A stretch of 64,000 bases of DNA from Gnetum montanum (Eukaryota; Streptophyta; Gnetopsida; Gnetales; Gnetaceae), in contig MNCI01027046.1 in NCBI GenBank assembly GCA_015680685.1, positions 1,235,613-1,299,612 of the forward strand, in the 5' to 3' direction. The notes under the pieces are model-generated. The model was not told the DNA's origin and searched no databases. It saw only the letters and a list, made by a program, of their open reading frames with translations. Each line of letters opens with the position of its first letter. The stretch's first letter is position 1. This document shows positions 41,959 to 55,307 of the stretch, piece after piece. The translations under genes were made by a program, and so were the position numbers.

Positions 41959-44944
41959 TTGGTTGGTCCATGCCCTAGGTCGATCATGCTAGTGACGTGT
42001 TGCCTGTGAAAGGAGCAAGGTGCATAGCTTGGCCAGCTGTGACAACCTCTAGGATTCCTAGCATCTGGCATGGAAAGCATGCACATGGAGTTAGCACACA
42101 TGACAATGGTGGTGGTAGTTGACTGCTTTGGGTCATAGCAAGCTATGTTGATGCATGGGTGGTTCTCGCCTACCATAAGAGAAGTTCCCTGCAAAACAAA
42201 CTCCATATTAGAGTTGTATGTCAACACCCTGGTTTTGGTATCTCTAGTAGTGAGATCTAGGCTGGTTAATCTTTTGCTACTAGTGTAGTTGAAAACCAAT
42301 GATGGGGTGTCCAAAAAATTGGTGGTGTAACACAAGAAATGTTGTAGCACTAAGCCTGGAACATTGCCATGTTGGGCATAATGAAGGAGTAGTTGTTGAT
42401 GCTTGCCATGAATTTTTGGCCCAAAGGCCAGGTGCATGTGGTGTTAGCTAGACATGCAGTTATCCCAACGTTGTTAGCGTAGAACAACCGGATGTTTGTG
42501 TGATGTGGGATGGTGGCCAAGCCATGCTGGTTGTGCTACCATACCTCATGCTGTTATTGTTACTATTTATTTGGCTGCCCAAGATGGCTGGGATTGGGGT
42601 TAAAGTTGAGGTTCTTATCTACAAGCGTCTTGTTGACATAACTCTACAATCATGGCTTCTCTGAACAAGAAATCATCAACAACAGCAATCAAATCCAATC
42701 TAGGTCTAGCCCTGCACCTGTATCATTTTTGGATCGTTGGCCTCCCCATTGTAAGATTACTCCACATTGTAGAGTTGTAGGGCGCTACCATGTTAATGTT
42801 GCCCTAATTCCAAAGTATAATTTTTATATAATATTTATATAAACTATATTGTTTATATATTATTCTATAATGTTTATATAGTTTATGTAAATGTATATAT
42901 AATTATATATATAATGTCTTTATATAATTTACATATATGATTATATAATGTTTACATAATATATATATATAATCATATTAATTAAAATAAACTAACTAAT
43001 ACTGACCACTAAACTAAAATACAACAAATATTAATTAAACATTAATATAAAATCAATTGACATGCATGCTTTTAACAAAAATACTTATTAAAAACTGAAC
43101 CAAATTTTTTGGCTTATCATAGCCCTCGACTAGCCTTTGACCAATCCCTAGCTGTAAAGGTGAAATTAAATTAATAAACTATTAAAAAGAATTGATAGAC
43201 ATGCAACTGTAAACAAAATAAAATTATGCTTCTGCTTATTCTAAGATATTATTTTAGGCTAACACATTAAAAACATGTAGACATAAAAGAAAAATTAGAC
43301 TTGTCCATTTACCAAATGTTTATTTACTAATTATTTATTATGTATATATGCTAATTCCTCTTTTGATGATAAATTCTTATTCTTCGATATGAGTCCACAT
43401 ATAACTTGGTTTGGAAGGCCCTACTTAAGATTAATTGGGCTTAACATCACTTCACAAGGTTTGCTTCATTAGGTGCAAGAATGTCTTATAAACTCAAGGT
43501 TTAAACCTTGGCTATGATTTAAGGATCCAAGATGCATTACTTACATCTAACTCATTCCCTAACTTGATCTTCGCTTATCTTCCAAGTTGGTTATACCCTA
43601 CTATCATATCCTTTATTAATTGATTACCTCCTCCCCCTCCTCCCCCACCCTCCTCCCCCAGCACTAATTAAGCTAAGATATGTGATATACCTAGGTTAAT
43701 TAGCAAATATAAATTATTAAAAGCAACATGGTCAAAGGATTTACCAAAAGCAAAAGATGCCCTCGATATTATATATCCAAATGACTAAGAAGGTACCAAA
43801 GGCAATGGGTGAATGAGTGTTAGTATCGATCATTAGCGACCATAATAGCGATATCGACCATTGACACCTATAGAAAACATGATGGGAAACATAAAGAAAA
43901 CCCATGCATAGAAGTACCACTAGTCAGACGAGATGATCATGCAAAAGAAAAATAGGAAGATAACTAAAAAAAATGAAAAATATGAATAGAAAAAAAATGA
44001 GGTAAAAAAAATAAAAAAGAACAATAATTTGAGAAGTACAAAGGAATAAAAGCAAAGTAACTAAATATGATAATACGAGGAATGATTAAAAGTGAAGATT
44101 CTCATGAACATACTAATTATGGATGAGTCACTCCTTTGTTGCCAATGTTCTACCTGAGTTCTAAGGTAGTGGCATCAAGGAGTAGATTGTAATTTGTTGT
44201 CAAACCCATAAACACTCTGCTTACAAAAGTGGGCTCTTGTGGGATGCTTAAAATTATGAGCTTGGAGCATTGCCCCAACTGTAAGGTTCTTGTGGGAGTG
44301 TGGCTCAGCTTGTGATTAAAATTTTTTGTGGCGCCATCTTTTTTCCTTTTGTTTTTCTTTTCTTTACTATTTTTTTATTTGTTGTTTTTCTCTTGTTGTT
44401 TCTTTTTCTTTTTTCTTTTCCTTTTGTAAGAAATTCAATATCTGACCAGCTTCAATCATGAGGTTCTTGTGGGAGCCAATTTCATTTTGCAAGGGTTGCT
44501 CACATGGCTTGATATTGACAGATGCCTTTTGCTACTAAAGAAACTAGGTCCAATATAACACATCCTTTTCATCTTAGTAACCCATCCAATTAGGTATTTA
44601 ATAGAAACCAAACACTAATAAGCATTACCCTAAATTAAGTTATTTAGGCACCTTGATTTATGAACAATGTACTTAAAGAATATTCTTTAAAAATAATGAA
44701 GTTTATTATGTGTAAGACACTTATTAGTCTAAGGCTTACCCTTAGTTGGATTTTGGGTTTAAACCTACCTAGTTTAAGGTAAGAGGAGTTGTCCTTCTCC
44801 CTTGCATTCTAGACATGATGTTATCAAATTATTTATAGTCCCAACTAATAATAGAACGTACTATTGCCCTATACATTTTTCAAGGCAAAAGCTGTAAATT
44901 GTAAATACTTATTTATTAGCTTATTCTATGACATAAGTGTCTTT
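41959..44944 (-). other. T6 3' region (LTR remainder or post-integrase)
   Basis: A 182-codon minus-strand open stretch (41889-42437) spans the LTR edge and is not recognised. 42830-42975 is almost pure A/T. 43627-43661 is a striking purine tract on the minus strand (GGGGGAGGAGGGTGGGGGAG) and is the best polypurine-tract candidate. 44331-44430 is T-rich. Athila elements often have an env-like ORF here; none is identifiable. Confidence 0.45.
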
Positions 44945-45159
44945 TTAAGGGATACATTTGAGAGCTAAGACTTTTAATGGTCTTGTGTCATGTAATTTAT
45001 CAGTAGTGGAATAAGTTGGGTCACTTAGCTCTACTAGTTCATCTTCTCTAGGTTTCTCAATGTGATGTTGATAATATAACTTAAGCCTTTGTCCATTGAC
45101 TAGGAATGTAGTTGAGGAATCGTTAATAGGTGATATGAGAATACTTCCATTATCATGGG
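44945..45159 (-). pseudogene. T6 integrase C-terminus (distal to T7)
   Basis: The minus-strand translation gives Thr-Phe-Leu-Val-Asn-Gly-Gln-Arg-Leu-Lys-Leu-Tyr-Tyr, the usual end of Athila-type integrases. It joins exactly to Gly-Pro-Tyr-Leu-Ile-Val at 55308-55370 if T7 and one ATGGG copy are removed. The apparent longer frame to 45385 merely reads into the T7 LTR minisatellite. Confidence 0.8.
45155..45159. repeat. T7 target-site duplication, left copy
   Basis: ATGGG before the T7 5' LTR. The same five bases are at 55308-55312 after the 3' LTR. Confidence 0.88.
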
Positions 45160-46121
45160 TGATGAGAGCAGTTACTCTAATTATTAGAGTAGTTACTCTA
45201 GCGATTACTCTAGCAGTTATTCTAATTATTAGAGTGGTTACTTTAGCGGTTACTCTAGTAGTTATTCTAATTATTAGAGTGGTTGCTCTAGCGATTACTT
45301 TAGCAGTTATTCTAATTGTTAGAGCAGTTGCTCTAATTATTATAGTAGTTGCTTCCAAGCATATAAATACAGTGCCCAAGTGCACAATTGGGGAGGAAGT
45401 CTTTTAGCAATCAAGTAGTGAAACTCTTGTAGTTTATTTGACAATTAGAGTATTTTCCAAGTGCCTATAGTAGGAGGTCTAAGTATGGACAAATCTTTAT
45501 TTGAGCATTGTGTACCTGAGCACACCTTGTGTATGGCAATAAAGATGAGCTCTTTGATTCATCCTTGTAGCACTTGAGATATTTTTTCTTACGCATTTCT
45601 TTTATTTTATTTCTTATGCATTTATTTTATTTTATTTACTTTACATTTATGTTATTAGCGTAGCAATTCATTTTTATCAATTAAGAAAATCATTAAATTA
45701 CACAAGCACGACCACTTTGAGCATGTATGTAATGCTTGGTAACCTAGTAATGATTAGCGTTTGGTAATCCCAGCAATGTTGCACTGGTTCAGGATGTGTA
45801 CGACAAGTGGGAATGGATGCTGGTGTTAGGATTAGTTAGAACCTAGTTAATGAGTAGTTAAATTAAATTAGTCACTTAGTTACCTCTCTCATTCCCAACT
45901 AGCACAGGACATAAAAACATAAAAGCTATAAAAATCATATCCCTCAAGCTTACTTAACCATACAATCATGACATCCAAGTAAGCTTGGGAAGACAATGAT
46001 CAACCAATCATTCCTTGTTCCACAAGGATGCATAAGCACTTAGTCCTTGGAATTCAATTGGATCGTGCATGAAATGCTCGTATTCGTATGGTTGAGCATA
46101 GGGATACCTCGCTACTCATCA
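45160..46121 (+). repeat. T7 5' LTR (962 bp)
   Basis: Starts TGATGAGAGCAG and ends CTACTCATCA. Pairs with 54392-55307 at about 90% by eye. TATA box ATATAAATA at 45361-45369. The first 195 bp are a palindromic minisatellite, about 50 bp longer than in the other copy, which accounts for the length difference. Confidence 0.9.
45166..45355. repeat. Palindromic minisatellite in T7 LTR
   Basis: Repeats built on ACTCTAATTATTAGAGT (two 7-nt arms, 3-nt loop) alternating with GGTTACTCTAGCG-like links. It sits at the very start of U3. A shorter version is at 54398-54535. Confidence 0.85.
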
Positions 46122-46144
46122 TTGGCACCGTTGTTGGGGACTTC
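46122..46144 (+). other. T7 primer-binding site
   Basis: TTGGCACCGTTGTTGGGGAC follows the LTR directly. It is the closest of the family to the tRNA-Asp-type site. Confidence 0.75.
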
Positions 46145-46257
46145 GTTGTTTGTGTGCTAACTAGAACATAGGAAATCATTCACATCATTGGAATGAATCC
46201 TTAGGGTTGGTTGAGAAAATAATAAACAATAATACATTGCACACTGAACAGACAAGT

Positions 46258-48600
46258 ATGTCTCCTTCTTCATACAAAAGTGCCTCATTGCCTAGGTCTG
46301 AAAGAGAAAATAGTCGGTGGTATAATACACATGACGTTGATCCGCCAGTCCCTCAACAAGTTCGAGTGGTATATATTCATCCTAATGAGTATATATGAGA
46401 CTTCACCTTTATCCTCCATCAAGATGAACAACTGTGTTGGCAAGACTTAGAAGGTAACATAATATTACCTCCTAATCATTTAGTCCCGAGCATGCTTCTT
46501 CGTGCTCTCACATGAATTGGCACGTCGCACTTACAGATAGAATACATTGCGCAAGACCATGAATCAAGAGAATACCATCCCACAGAGACACAATGTCAAA
46601 GGGAATTGCAATAGGAGAGACATCATAAGTCTTTGAAGGGTAAGTGGTCCCAGGATGCCCCACATGTCTTAAGAGAAAATGAGGGTGGTGAACCTACCTC
46701 AGGCAGTTTCCCACACAATGATGCTCCTCCCCTTGACTTTGGCCAAGGGGTTGCGTATCAGAACCTTCATTCCACTATTCATAACCCAGGTTCTGATACC
46801 CACAGGCATAAAGGGTCCAAAAAAGGGACATGAACTCATGAGAAAGATGGACATTCTGATTGCAATTGCGATCGGGGCCGAGACCACAGAAGAGAAGGTA
46901 GTAGACACCATCATGGTGAAGGTTCTCCCTCTTCTTCACCTTCATCATCTCCTTCAACCTCTCCTTCAATATTTGGATGCGGTCATAAAGAAAAAGACCA
47001 TGGGGATAAAGGTAGGCAAAGTGAAATTCATAGATGAAATAGCCAGGAAAGGGGATGAGGGCACTATAGAGAGTCATGACATAGAAGAAGGAAGAGTAGG
47101 GAACAACATAAGCATCATAGATGCCATGGACAAAACAATCACGATGAACCCCTCCTCACTACTTGAAGTATGTTGGACATAACTAAGGCTATTAGAATTC
47201 CAACAAGGCATTAGAAAGATAGTAGGATCAAGAGATTAGATATGAATAACATCCCACGATTTGAAGGGGATATAACGTTGATCCTCATAATCATTTACAA
47301 GAATTCCATGATGTGTGTGCCTTATAGAACATAGAGAACAAATAGCAAAAACTTAAGTTATTCCCACAGACATTAGTTAAAGAAGTGGAAAGCTAGTACT
47401 GGTCTTTAGAACTGGAATTCATTCGTAGGTGGAGTACTATGTTAGAACTATTTAATGACAAGTACCAAACGTACTCCCAAGTGTCTAACTTGCGAAAGAA
47501 AATCCAAGGCTGGAAATAAGGAGGACATGAACCCTTAGATGCTACCATGGGCCAATACTATGCACTATTACATCGTTGTCTTGGCCATGGTTATTTGCAA
47601 AGGGATCAACTACACCATCTCGTGGATGGGCTTAGGCATGAAACGAGAAGAACCCTTGGAACTTATGCCCAAGGGAGACTATCCGAGCTTAGGTCCCATC
47701 AAATTCAAACACTATTGGAGCAAGTTGCTTAGGAAGAAGGTAAGCTATAGAAGAGAGAAAGTGTGGAAGAGTATAACTGAGATCCTTCCCTTGGGAAGAG
47801 GGGAGTAAGATTTTGTGAGGATGAAGAAGAGTCACCACTGGAAGAGATGATGAAGAGGAAAACTTTGCCTATCCAAAAGATGACATCAGAAGTTTTGGCA
47901 AAGGTAGACCAAATGTGGGATTCCCTAGACAGTGTATTTCAAATTGTTCTTAAAATAGTAGAGGAGTCTAGATAGCAAGGTAGTGAGAAAAGGAAAAAGA
48001 AAGAGGCTGAACATGCACGTAGCAAGGGTAAGGAAAAAGTTGCAATCATTGAAGAGGTTGTGGATTTGAAAAAAAACAATGATAGTGGATGTGAGATATG
48101 TGAATATGACCATCCTAAGGGATGTTGCCCTATAATATCACATCTGCAAGAGTCTGGGATGTATGCACTCAACCCACGATTAAATAAAAGGCAAACACCC
48201 TGAAGGTTACCTTATCCTCAAGGTAACCCAAGGCAGTACCACCAACCCTTAACGTATTATCCTAGTGGAACTCCACCATAACCGATTGAGTAATATCAAT
48301 AGTGGCAACACCCACAATCATGGGGAATGCCACCACCATCCTTACTAGCAACCTGACTCGTATGGATATTACATGCAGTAGCCAATCTTCCCACGTGACT
48401 CTATTGGTCACGTCACTCCTCAACCTCATTATAAAGCCTGCAAGTATTATGGGACTCCCTCTTCTAGAGGTTATATTCTGCAAGCATATCATCCTTCTCA
48501 TTTGACAACATCTCTTTCACCAATAGCTCCACTACCACCTGCTCCTGCAATGTAAAGTGAAATGCCTACCTAGCCGCAGCAACATAATGCCACAAGGGTG
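46258..48600 (+). pseudogene. T7 gag with stops and shifts
   Basis: ATG at 46258 opens a Ser-rich N-terminus. Then Val-Val-Tyr-Ile-His-Pro-Asn-Glu-Tyr (46360), the Asp-His-Glu-Ser-Arg-Glu-Tyr block (46555), a His/Arg/Asp-rich segment with Ser-Pro repeats (46800-46980), and the capsid-like domain from about 47228 (Leu-Asp-Met-Asn-Asn-Ile-Pro-Arg-Phe). The C-terminal part has Cys-Glu-Ile-Cys-Glu-Tyr-Asp-His-Pro-Lys-Gly-Cys-Cys near 48085, where a zinc knuckle is expected, and a Pro/Gln/Tyr tail. This is the most complete gag of the family here and serves as the ruler for T1, T2 and T3. Confidence 0.8.
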
Positions 48601-48693
48601 TTTAACTCTCAACCTACTATTGGTTCCAACAACCACATAAAGAAAAGACCTTTCTTTAGAACCAATAGTCCAACCAAGCCCTTGCAATCATAA

Positions 48694-49325
48694 GTGAATG
48701 ATTCCTTAGATGCCTTAGTATCAATCAAAACTTTGGAGCCCCCTTCAACCCAATCACCGCACTCAACGCATACAGTCATGCTAACACATGCCGTCATTGA
48801 TTGGATCAAAGTTGGCCACCTTCCTAGGAAATTCTATGATCTTGGTAGTCCTCTGATATACTTAAAAATTGCTATAAATGCACTATGCAAGACTCTTTTG
48901 GATTCAGGTTCCAATGTCAACTTGATTTCTCAAGAAATGTATAAGGCCTGGAACTGCCTCCATTGAAAAAGAGCAACATCCGTCTAGAGTTGGCTGACTA
49001 GTCCATTACTATCCCATTGGGACTAGTGGAAGACATTGTTATCACTATTTGTGGGTGGTTGTACTCAGCTGACTTCCTAGTGATTCAAGTAAACAATGGT
49101 AAGGGGGACTTCCCAATCATAATGGGAAGAGCATGGCTAAGCACCATCGACGCATGCCTAGGAATCCATGATCTTTCCCTAGAAATATCAAAGGAAAATA
49201 CATTCAGAAAGATCAAGAAGAAGAAAGTTCCATGCATCAAATACAGTGACATAGGGTGTAATTGCATGAAAAGGTTATGGTTTGTGCAAAGTTTAGCATT
49301 TCCTACATGCAATCAGTGTGCATAA
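48694..49325 (+). pseudogene. T7 aspartic protease
   Basis: Two open stretches in different frames. The first has Leu-Leu-Asp-Ser-Gly-Ser-Asn-Val-Asn near 48900, an intact retropepsin active site. The second has Ile-Ile-Met-Gly-Arg-Ala-Trp-Leu near 49120, the hydrophobic loop motif. A frameshift between them disables it. Confidence 0.8.
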
Positions 49326-49532
49326 GTGATTAACATATAAAGATGCCTATATGCAGTAACCACATGATAGGAAGACACCCAGTGGCTGATAGTTGATTAA
49401 GAAAGTAGTTCACTCATATGCATGGAACCAACTAAGGGTTTGACTTGTGCTTACATCGATAGCATAGATGCATTAGAGTAAGTCCACCACCAACTTCCAA
49501 GTCTTAACCTTGAAAATATCAATTGGAGAAAG

Positions 49533-51040
49533 TTGGAAATCCTTAAGAAATTTAAGCAAGAGCCCCTCAAGCTGAAACCATTACCCACCAGTATGGAATA
49601 CACGTTCCTTAAAAATGAAAAATCGGTAATTATCAATGCTAAGCTTGCTCCTCAACAGAAAGAAGAATTGCTAAAGGTAATCAATAGATTGTCAAAACCG
49701 TTGCTTGGTCATATCTTGAATAAACTAGAATAGATCCTAGGATATGCCAACATAGGATTTATACTAACCCCTTCATGAAGCCTCGAAGATAACCACAGAG
49801 GTGATTGAACCCTAAGCTGAAGCAAGTAGTTAAGGAAGAAATCAAACAACTTCTAAAGGTTGGGTTCATATACCCCATTACTGATAGCGAATGGGTTAGC
49901 CCCTTAGTTATTGTGCCTAAAAAGGGAGGCAAATGGAGAGTGTGCATAGATTTTAGGCTACTAAATATGGCAACATTCAAAGATCACTTTCCATTGCCAT
50001 TTGTTGACCAAGTCTTAGACACCATCATAGGGCATCGCTATTACAGTTTTCTAAATGGATATAGCGGATATAACCAAAGATAAATAGCTCAAGAAGACCA
50101 AGCCAAGACTACATTCACCAGTCCTTGGGGAACATTTGCATACAAAAAAATTCCGTTTGGCTTGTGCAATGCCCTTGCAACATTTCAATGATTAGTTCTA
50201 AGCATATTCCAATAGCAGATAGGGAATGGCATGGAGGTCTTTATGGATGCCTTCTCCACTTATGAAGCAAACTTTGATCAAGCCTTGGACTGGTTGGAGC
50301 AAGTGTTAAAAAGATGTGTAGAAACCAATTTGAGGCTCAACTAGTAGAAAATCCATTTGATGGTCCAAGAAGGTGTAGTACTAGGGCACAAAATCTTACA
50401 CACAGGGATAGAGGTAGACCTTGAGAAAATCAAAATTATCCAAGGAATTACCCATCAACCGAAAATTGTCAAAGATATTCGATCATTCCTTGGACATACT
50501 GGCTACTATAGGAGATTTATTGAGAACTTTTCAAAGGTTTCCAAACCATTGGTGGAATTAACAAAAAATGACATACCTTTCGAGTGGACCAGGGAATGCG
50601 AATTAGCTTTCCAAACTCTGAAACAAAAGCTAGTAGAAACACCCATTCTACAAGCTCTTGATTGGTCCAAACCATTCCATATCATGACTGATGTGTCCAA
50701 CTATGCTTTAGGAGTCGTACTTACACAGTTAGATGACCAAAAGCATCATTATTACATCCACTATGCAAGTAGAAGTATAGCTGGTGAACAACTTAACTAC
50801 ACTACCATTGAGAAAGAATTAATGGTTGTAGTGTTTGCACTATAAAAGTTTAGACACTATGTATTGGGATATAAAGTATATATACATACAGATCATAGTG
50901 TAATCTGGTTCCTCATAATAAGCCAATGGTAAGCCCTCGTATCATATTATGGCTTGTAATCTTACAAGAATTTGACTTAACGATGATCGATCGCAAGGGC
51001 ACCAAGAATGTAGTTGCTGATCATTTATCTCGATTGTGAT
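49533..51040 (+). pseudogene. T7 reverse transcriptase and RNase H
   Basis: Upstream linker at 49533-49733. RT blocks: Val-Pro-Lys-Lys-Gly-Gly-Lys-Trp-Arg-Val-Cys-Ile-Asp-Phe-Arg near 49915; Phe-Gly-Leu-Cys-Asn-Ala near 50155. The polymerase box reads Phe-Met-Asp-Ala near 50245 instead of Phe-Met-Asp-Asp, so one catalytic Asp is lost. RNase H from about 50600 has Ala-Ser-Arg-Ser-Ile and Glu-Lys-Glu-Leu and ends with Val-Ala-Asp-His-Leu-Ser-Arg-Leu near 51020. A single RNase H only. Many stops. Confidence 0.85.
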
Positions 51041-51159
51041 GGGACAACAAAGAGGATGAGTATCCAATTTCTAATCATTTCCCTAATGAATTTCTCTTTG
51101 TTGGTGTAGTGAATAATCAATCACCCACGGAGACAAACTAGTACAGTAGCATTCTTACC

Positions 51160-52345
51160 TATCTTCTCATCTAGTAAACACCACAAGAGTTAAACCTTAA
51201 GAAGAAACAATAATTTCTACACTGAGCCAAGTACTTTATGGAGATCAATGGGCAACTTTACAAGGTGTCCCCCAATGGCTTGGTTTGATGGTGTGTTCCT
51301 GATAGAGATCAACTGTGAGTTCTCCAAGATGCTCATGAGGGTCCTTGTGGGGATCATTATGCTAGGAGACAAACGACCATTAAGATCCTACTTGTAGGAT
51401 ATTATTGGCCTACATTATTTCAGTACGCCATTCGTTTCTTCCAATCTTGTGAGCATTGTCAATGTGATGGGGGAATGAATGCTAGAATGGAGGGTCCGCA
51501 ACAATGGATTCAACTGTTAGAACCCTTCAACATTTGGGGAATTGATTTTATGAGGCCGATTACACCAATGTCCAGTGGAAAAGCTTATATTATTGTTGTC
51601 ATTGATTACCTAACAAAATGGGCCAAAGTAGTTGTTGTTAAAGATTGTACATCATCTACAGCTACACGATTTGTTTAACAGAAAATCATAAATAGGTTTG
51701 GTGTGCTTCTTGCACTTATTTTAGACAATGGTACACACTTCACAAGTGCAACTTTTTGAAAATTAATTCAATGCTTAGGTGTTGTGCATAAACTGACTAC
51801 ACCATACCACCCCCAAGTGAATGGTCAAGCAGAAGTCACCAACAGGGAGATTACGAAGATATTGACAAGAATCATTAACAAGTTTAGGCGAGACTAGAGC
51901 ACTAAACTAAATAATGATCTTTGGGCATACCACTCCACTTGGAAACTCCCTATGAGTTAGTGTATGGTAAATTACCAATGCTTCCCATTCAAACTGAGCT
52001 TTGTACACTATCCATGGCATGTGACCTCAACCTTGACCTTGATCTAGCACAGAAACAATGGTTAGTAATCCTTAACTTGCTAGATGAAAACTGACTTGCT
52101 GCCCTATCATCTAACGAGTTGCATAAGGCATTTAGTAAATAATGTCATGACCTAAAGATTAGGAAAGTTAAATATCAATCAAGAGATAAGGTTCTCTACT
52201 AGAATCCCACACATGTGCCATAATGTACTAAATTTCAAACACTATGGGAAGGACCTTATATTATTTATGCAACTTTTCCTTTAGGGGCCATGACAATATA
52301 CAAACCTAAGAGCCCAAACAAGAAACTGTTGGTCAACGTACAATA
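51160..52345 (+). pseudogene. T7 integrase
   Basis: His-Tyr-Ala-Arg-Arg-Gln-Thr, then Cys-Glu-His-Cys near 51450, gives the zinc segment. Gly-Ile-Asp-Phe-Met (51540), Leu-Asp-Asn-Gly-Thr-His-Phe (51725) and Gly-Gln-Ala-Glu (51825) give the catalytic triad, all three acidic residues present. The C-terminal part is shifted and full of stops. Confidence 0.8.
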
Positions 52346-54374
52346 AACCAAACCTTTCCATGAGCTTAGGATAGCCAGTACACATGCTACCTCTGTTAAT
52401 GGACAACCTTGCTCACTATTTCAGATCTCCTCCTTCCAACTCAATTTTGGGGGAGATGGCCTCCTATGATAATTGTTTTAGGCCCTTAGGTCTCTTTGAA
52501 TTTTTTTTACACATTCCAACTTTTCTTATTTTTTTTTACACCATCGTTCATGTTTTTACTGTTTCTTTGTTTGCTTGATTTACTTTTATTCATCATCCAA
52601 TAAGTGGTCATGATGGTGGATTGCATTATATCATATTGATTGCTAATGTTTGGTTTTTGCCTTTGAATTATGATGCTGATATTAAGGTATGGTTCTTTTG
52701 GTAAAATGGGCAATGAGTCCATGCCATCCACATATCCATACAACTCTATGGTCTCCTTTGGCTTGGAACTGTACAATCCCATTTTTTTAAGTAAATTTAT
52801 TAATGAATTAGTGACTGGGTACTTTTCAAACCAAGGAAAGACTTAAAGGATAAAAGGGTGTGACTTCAAGGGGATTTGATGCATTTGCGTTGGCCATTCT
52901 ATTGGGTGCTTGGATGCTTGTTTCTTGGGTTTTCCACCATTTTGACATTGTTCAAAAATTAGGAAGCTGTGTGAATAAAAATAAGTCTTTGCATGGTGTG
53001 GTTCTCATGCAAAAAAAAAAAAAAAAAAAAGGAGAAAAGTGAGAATTTAAAGCGCACCCCTTAAACATAATATAGCAATATGGGCTACAAGCACTGGTGA
53101 TGAAACTAGAAAGACATGTTACCCATGCATGAAGGTTCCCTCTAACTAAAGCCCTTTCTCACTTTCTACTTCTCCATCTTGCTCTCCTTGGGATGGTGGT
53201 CACTCTTTGTGAAGGTATTGTTGTTGCTTCAAGAGGATGGATTGGCCAGGTGTATTGGTGCAAGATCACTGAATGTGGTTGGTTTGAGTCTAGATTTGGG
53301 ATGAAGTTCTACTTAGTCATCTTAACCATGAAATACACAAGGGGCTTTACACAACCTTGTTCTTAGGATTCCATTCCATTCTCTCCTCTCCATCTTTTTT
53401 CCCATTTTCCACCTCATTGTTGGTTTTATCATTAGTCCATTTTGGGTTGATGCATTGTTTTTCTTTGGTGAATTCTTGTGGGTAAGTTTTTAACTCTTGC
53501 TTCCAAATAACATTCCTAGAGCCTATAGACTCTTTGGTTTGTAGGTTTGTCAAGGCATAAAAGACATAAGAATGCTTTAGGGAGGACCCACTAGCATTCC
53601 TTTTTTATGCAATTATTAAGTTCTTTTCCTTAAACATTTCCTGCAATCAATCATCTCTTGTTTCATCCCCATCCATGACATCCATTTTATTGGCATTGTT
53701 GTTGTTATTTTTCCCATCCTTTTTGTTCCTCATATTTTTCCATCTTATAGCTACTAGAGGCTCACTCTTAGTTGTGGGGGCCCTGGCACAAATTTTTCCA
53801 TTTTCTCCATTTTACTATTTGCCTAACCCCTACACCTTAGGTAGTCACCTATGATAAATCTTTGAACTAGTTTCTACCATAACGACAACTCAGCCAATGC
53901 GCTTCATAATGAGGGAAGGTATCAACTGCATTTTGGTTTATCTATCCTTGCTCATTTGTGACTATGTTGTGTGTGTAGATGGCGATCATACAAACAATGG
54001 ACTGTGTTTGGAGGAAGCACTTAGGATGGACCAGAACAGCAGCATTTACAAAAAGAGCATGTTTGGTGATGTGGCTATGGATAAACAATAGAAGGCACAA
54101 TCTTAGCATTGGTGGCAACACGCTTCATTTTCTTTCTCTCTCTTTCTCTACAAGTTGCCAAATAAAGGCTTAGATGTCATTTATGTACGAGTGTTCACCA
54201 AAATGGTCATGAACACTAATGTTGTAATATGCTTATTGATCTATTCATTGGGCACGTTGAGTCTATCATCCCATTCCACCGTTAATTGTCAGTTAGTTAG
54301 TCAATAATCCCATACCTTCCCAATATTTTGTAAAGAACTTGTTTCTTTTCTTCTATACTCTAGGAAGAGTTTTC
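52346..54374 (+). other. T7 post-integrase region
   Basis: No recognised ORF. Early on it has AATTTTGGGGGAGATGG (52444), a purine tract that may be an additional plus-strand primer. A pure run of 20 A lies at 53011-53030. Open stretches are short and unconvincing. Confidence 0.45.
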
Positions 54375-54391
54375 ATTCAGTCGTGGGGGTA
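54375..54391 (+). other. T7 polypurine tract
   Basis: ATTCAGTCGTGGGGGTA immediately before the 3' LTR; identical to the T3 sequence at 10886-10870. Confidence 0.85.
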
Positions 54392-55307
54392 TGATGAGAG
54401 CAGTTACTCTAATTATTAGAGTGGTTACTCTAGGAGTTATTCTAATTATTAGAGTGCTTACTCTAATGGTTACTCTAGTAGTTATTCTAATTATTAGAGT
54501 GGTTACTCTAATTATTAGAGTAGTTGCTCCCAAGCCTATAAATATAGTGCCTAGGCGCATAATTGGGGAGGAAGTCTTTTACCAATCAAGTAGCGAAACT
54601 CTTATAGTCTGTTTAAAAGTTAGAGTATTTTCCAAGTGCCCGTAGCAGGAGGTCTAAGTGTGGATCGATCTTTATTCGAGCATTGTGTACTTGAGCACAC
54701 CTTGTGTACGATAATAAAGACGAGCTCTTTGATTCATCCTTGCAGCACTTGAGATTTTTTTTCTTACGCATTTCTTTTATTTTATTTTCTTATGCATTTA
54801 TTTTATTTTATTTTATTTTATGCTCTTTACATTTATGTTATTAGCGTAGCAATTCATTTTGATCAATTAAGAAAATTGTTAAATTACACAAGCATGACCA
54901 CTTTGAGCATGCGTATAATGCTTGGAAACCTAGTAACAATTAGCGTTTGGTAATCCCAGCAGTGTTGCAATAGTTCAGGATGTGTATGACAAGGGGAAAT
55001 GGATGCTGGTGTTAGGATTAGTTAGAACTTATTTAATGAGTAGTTAAGTTAAATTAGTCACTTAGTTACCTCTCTACTTCGCTACTAGTGTAGGACATAA
55101 AAACATAAAAGCTATAAAAATCATATGCCTCAAGCTTACATAACCATACAATCATGACATACAAGTAAACTTGGGAAGACAACGATCAACTAACTTGTCC
55201 TTGTTCCACAAGGATGCATAAGCACTTAGTCCTTGGAATTCAATCAGATCGTGTGTGAAATGCTCGTACTTGTATGGTTGAGCGTAGGGGTACCTCACTG
55301 CTCATCA
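54392..55307 (+). repeat. T7 3' LTR (916 bp)
   Basis: Starts TGATGAGAGCAG and ends GCTCATCA, followed by ATGGG (55308-55312), the right target copy. TATA box CCTATAAATA at 54535-54544. Shorter palindromic array than the 5' copy. Confidence 0.9.

Noticed and set aside
41889-42437. 182-codon minus-strand open stretch as a host gene
   Set aside because: It overlaps the T6 LTR edge, has no recognised motif and no clear coding bias. Kept only as a note under T6.
44945-45385. 146-codon minus-strand frame as one protein
   Set aside because: Only 44945-45159 is T6 integrase; the rest reads the palindromic minisatellite of the T7 LTR.
53011-53030. Poly(A) tail of a processed retroposed gene
   Set aside because: The sequence upstream has no recognised gene and no flanking duplication is seen; a simple A-run is sufficient.
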